From: JAAYJS01 sp964346185
GTDB lineage: Bacteria > Bacillota > Clostridia > Eubacteriales > Eubacteriaceae
Assembly (NCBI GenBank): GCA_964346185.1
Contig: CAYFTR010000044.1
Span: 1-6,512, forward strand
Length of the DNA: 6,512 nucleotides
Direction of reading: 5' to 3'
Shown here piece after piece: positions 6,266 through 6,512 of the stretch. Under the pieces are notes generated by a model. The model did no database searches, was not told where the DNA came from, and saw nothing but the letters and a program-made list of their open reading frames with translations. Each line of letters begins with the position of its first letter. Within the stretch, counting starts at the first letter, position 1. Made by a program: the position numbers and the translations under genes.

Positions 6266-6382
6266 ATATTTCCGAATGCACCATCCGTCATTCGCCTGAT
6301 GGGTGTCTTGCTCTGTGAACAAAACGAAACTTGGCTCAGCGGTCGGAAATGGCCGGCATTGGCAAAACCAAAGCCCCGATGA
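6266..6382 (+). pseudogene. C-terminal fragment of IS256/mutator-type transposase
   Basis: The frame ending at TGA 6380-6382 reads IFPNAPSVIRLMGVLL followed by CEQNETWLSGRKW. This aligns by eye with the conserved end of IS256-family transposases (IFPN-x(5)-RLIGAVL-x(4)-EW-x(4)-RKY). Only about 38 residues remain, and the DDE catalytic residues, which lie further upstream in the family, are gone. Upstream of 6266 the frame runs through the hairpin to a TAA at 6239-6241 with no homology, which places the deletion junction near 6260-6266. Not functional. The opposite strand of this stretch has an 80-codon open frame that I regard as spurious. Confidence 0.75.
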
Positions 6383-6473
6383 GGATTCTTTTGAGATCGT
6401 ACAGTCTGCGTGATTGATCCGATCCAATAGCCCTTTACAATACCAGCAACATTACCTTATGTAAACCTGAATA

Positions 6474-6500
6474 AATTTACACCAATTCCAGGACTTGATT
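6474..6500 (-). repeat. Right terminal inverted repeat of the IS256-like relic
   Basis: TTTACACCAATT followed by AGGACTTGAT matches the usual right end of IS256-type elements (TTTACAC-AATT-GGACTTTAT). It pairs with 6197-6223 at 18 of 27 positions and lies about 90 bases after the transposase stop codon, a normal distance for the family. Confidence 0.7.
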
Positions 6501-6512
6501 AGCGGAAGTAGC

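Larger units (their letters stand above)
6197..6500 (+). mobile_element. Internally deleted IS256-family element (relic)
   Basis: About 304 bases bounded by imperfect inverted repeats and containing only the C-terminal end of a transposase. The left end matches the IS256-type terminus I know (GATAAAGTCCGTATAATTGTG) in its GATAAAG, CCG, ATAA and GTGTAAA portions. The right end, read on the opposite strand, carries the same pattern. A full IS256-type element is about 1.3 kb, so about 1 kb has been lost. I see no 8-9 base target duplication (left flank ATGTAGGG, right flank AGCGGAAG), so the copy is old or one flank was rearranged. It cannot encode its own movement. It begins 28 bases after the last dehydrogenase codon. 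Confidence 0.75.

Noticed and set aside
6185..6427. 80-codon open frame on the - strand downstream of the operon
   Set aside because: It runs antisense to a recognisable IS256 transposase tail and through the element's inverted repeat. Its protein resembles nothing I know.

Overview
The window reads as one compact sugar-alcohol (polyol) utilisation operon from a low-GC Gram-positive bacterium (Bacillota). The grounds are the A/T-rich codon choice, AAGGAGG-type ribosome binding sites, the MtlR-type multidomain PTS regulator and the IS256-family insertion sequence debris beside it. I cannot name a genus from the sequence.

Layout: positions 1-240 are an upstream region with a good -10 box (TATAAT, 207-212), an imperfect inverted repeat just upstream of it, and no identifiable gene. 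Six genes follow on the + strand with almost no space between them: an MtlR/ManR-type transcriptional activator (241-2250); the three proteins of a galactitol-type phosphotransferase system, EIIA (2251-2712), EIIC (2731-4101) and EIIB (4115-4390); a short-chain dehydrogenase (4390-5136); and a zinc-dependent medium-chain dehydrogenase (5137-6168). Positions 6197-6500 hold a dead, internally deleted IS256-family element: two imperfect terminal inverted repeats around the last ~38 codons of a transposase.

How the genes fit together: EIIC should import a hexitol or pentitol while EIIA and EIIB pass phosphate to it, giving a polyol phosphate in the cytoplasm. One or both dehydrogenases would then oxidise the polyol phosphate to a ketose phosphate. 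No kinase or aldolase is present here, so the product probably enters central metabolism directly (for example as a pentulose or hexulose phosphate) or through genes elsewhere. The regulator carries PTS-like EIIB and EIIA modules and probably senses the phosphorylation state of this same transporter. The exact substrate (galactitol, D-arabitol, ribitol, sorbitol or other) cannot be fixed from sequence.

I see no clearly new biological system. The points most worth a second look are the regulator's loss of three of the four usual PRD histidines, the pairing of two unrelated dehydrogenases behind one transporter, and the IS256 deletion derivative that abuts the operon.
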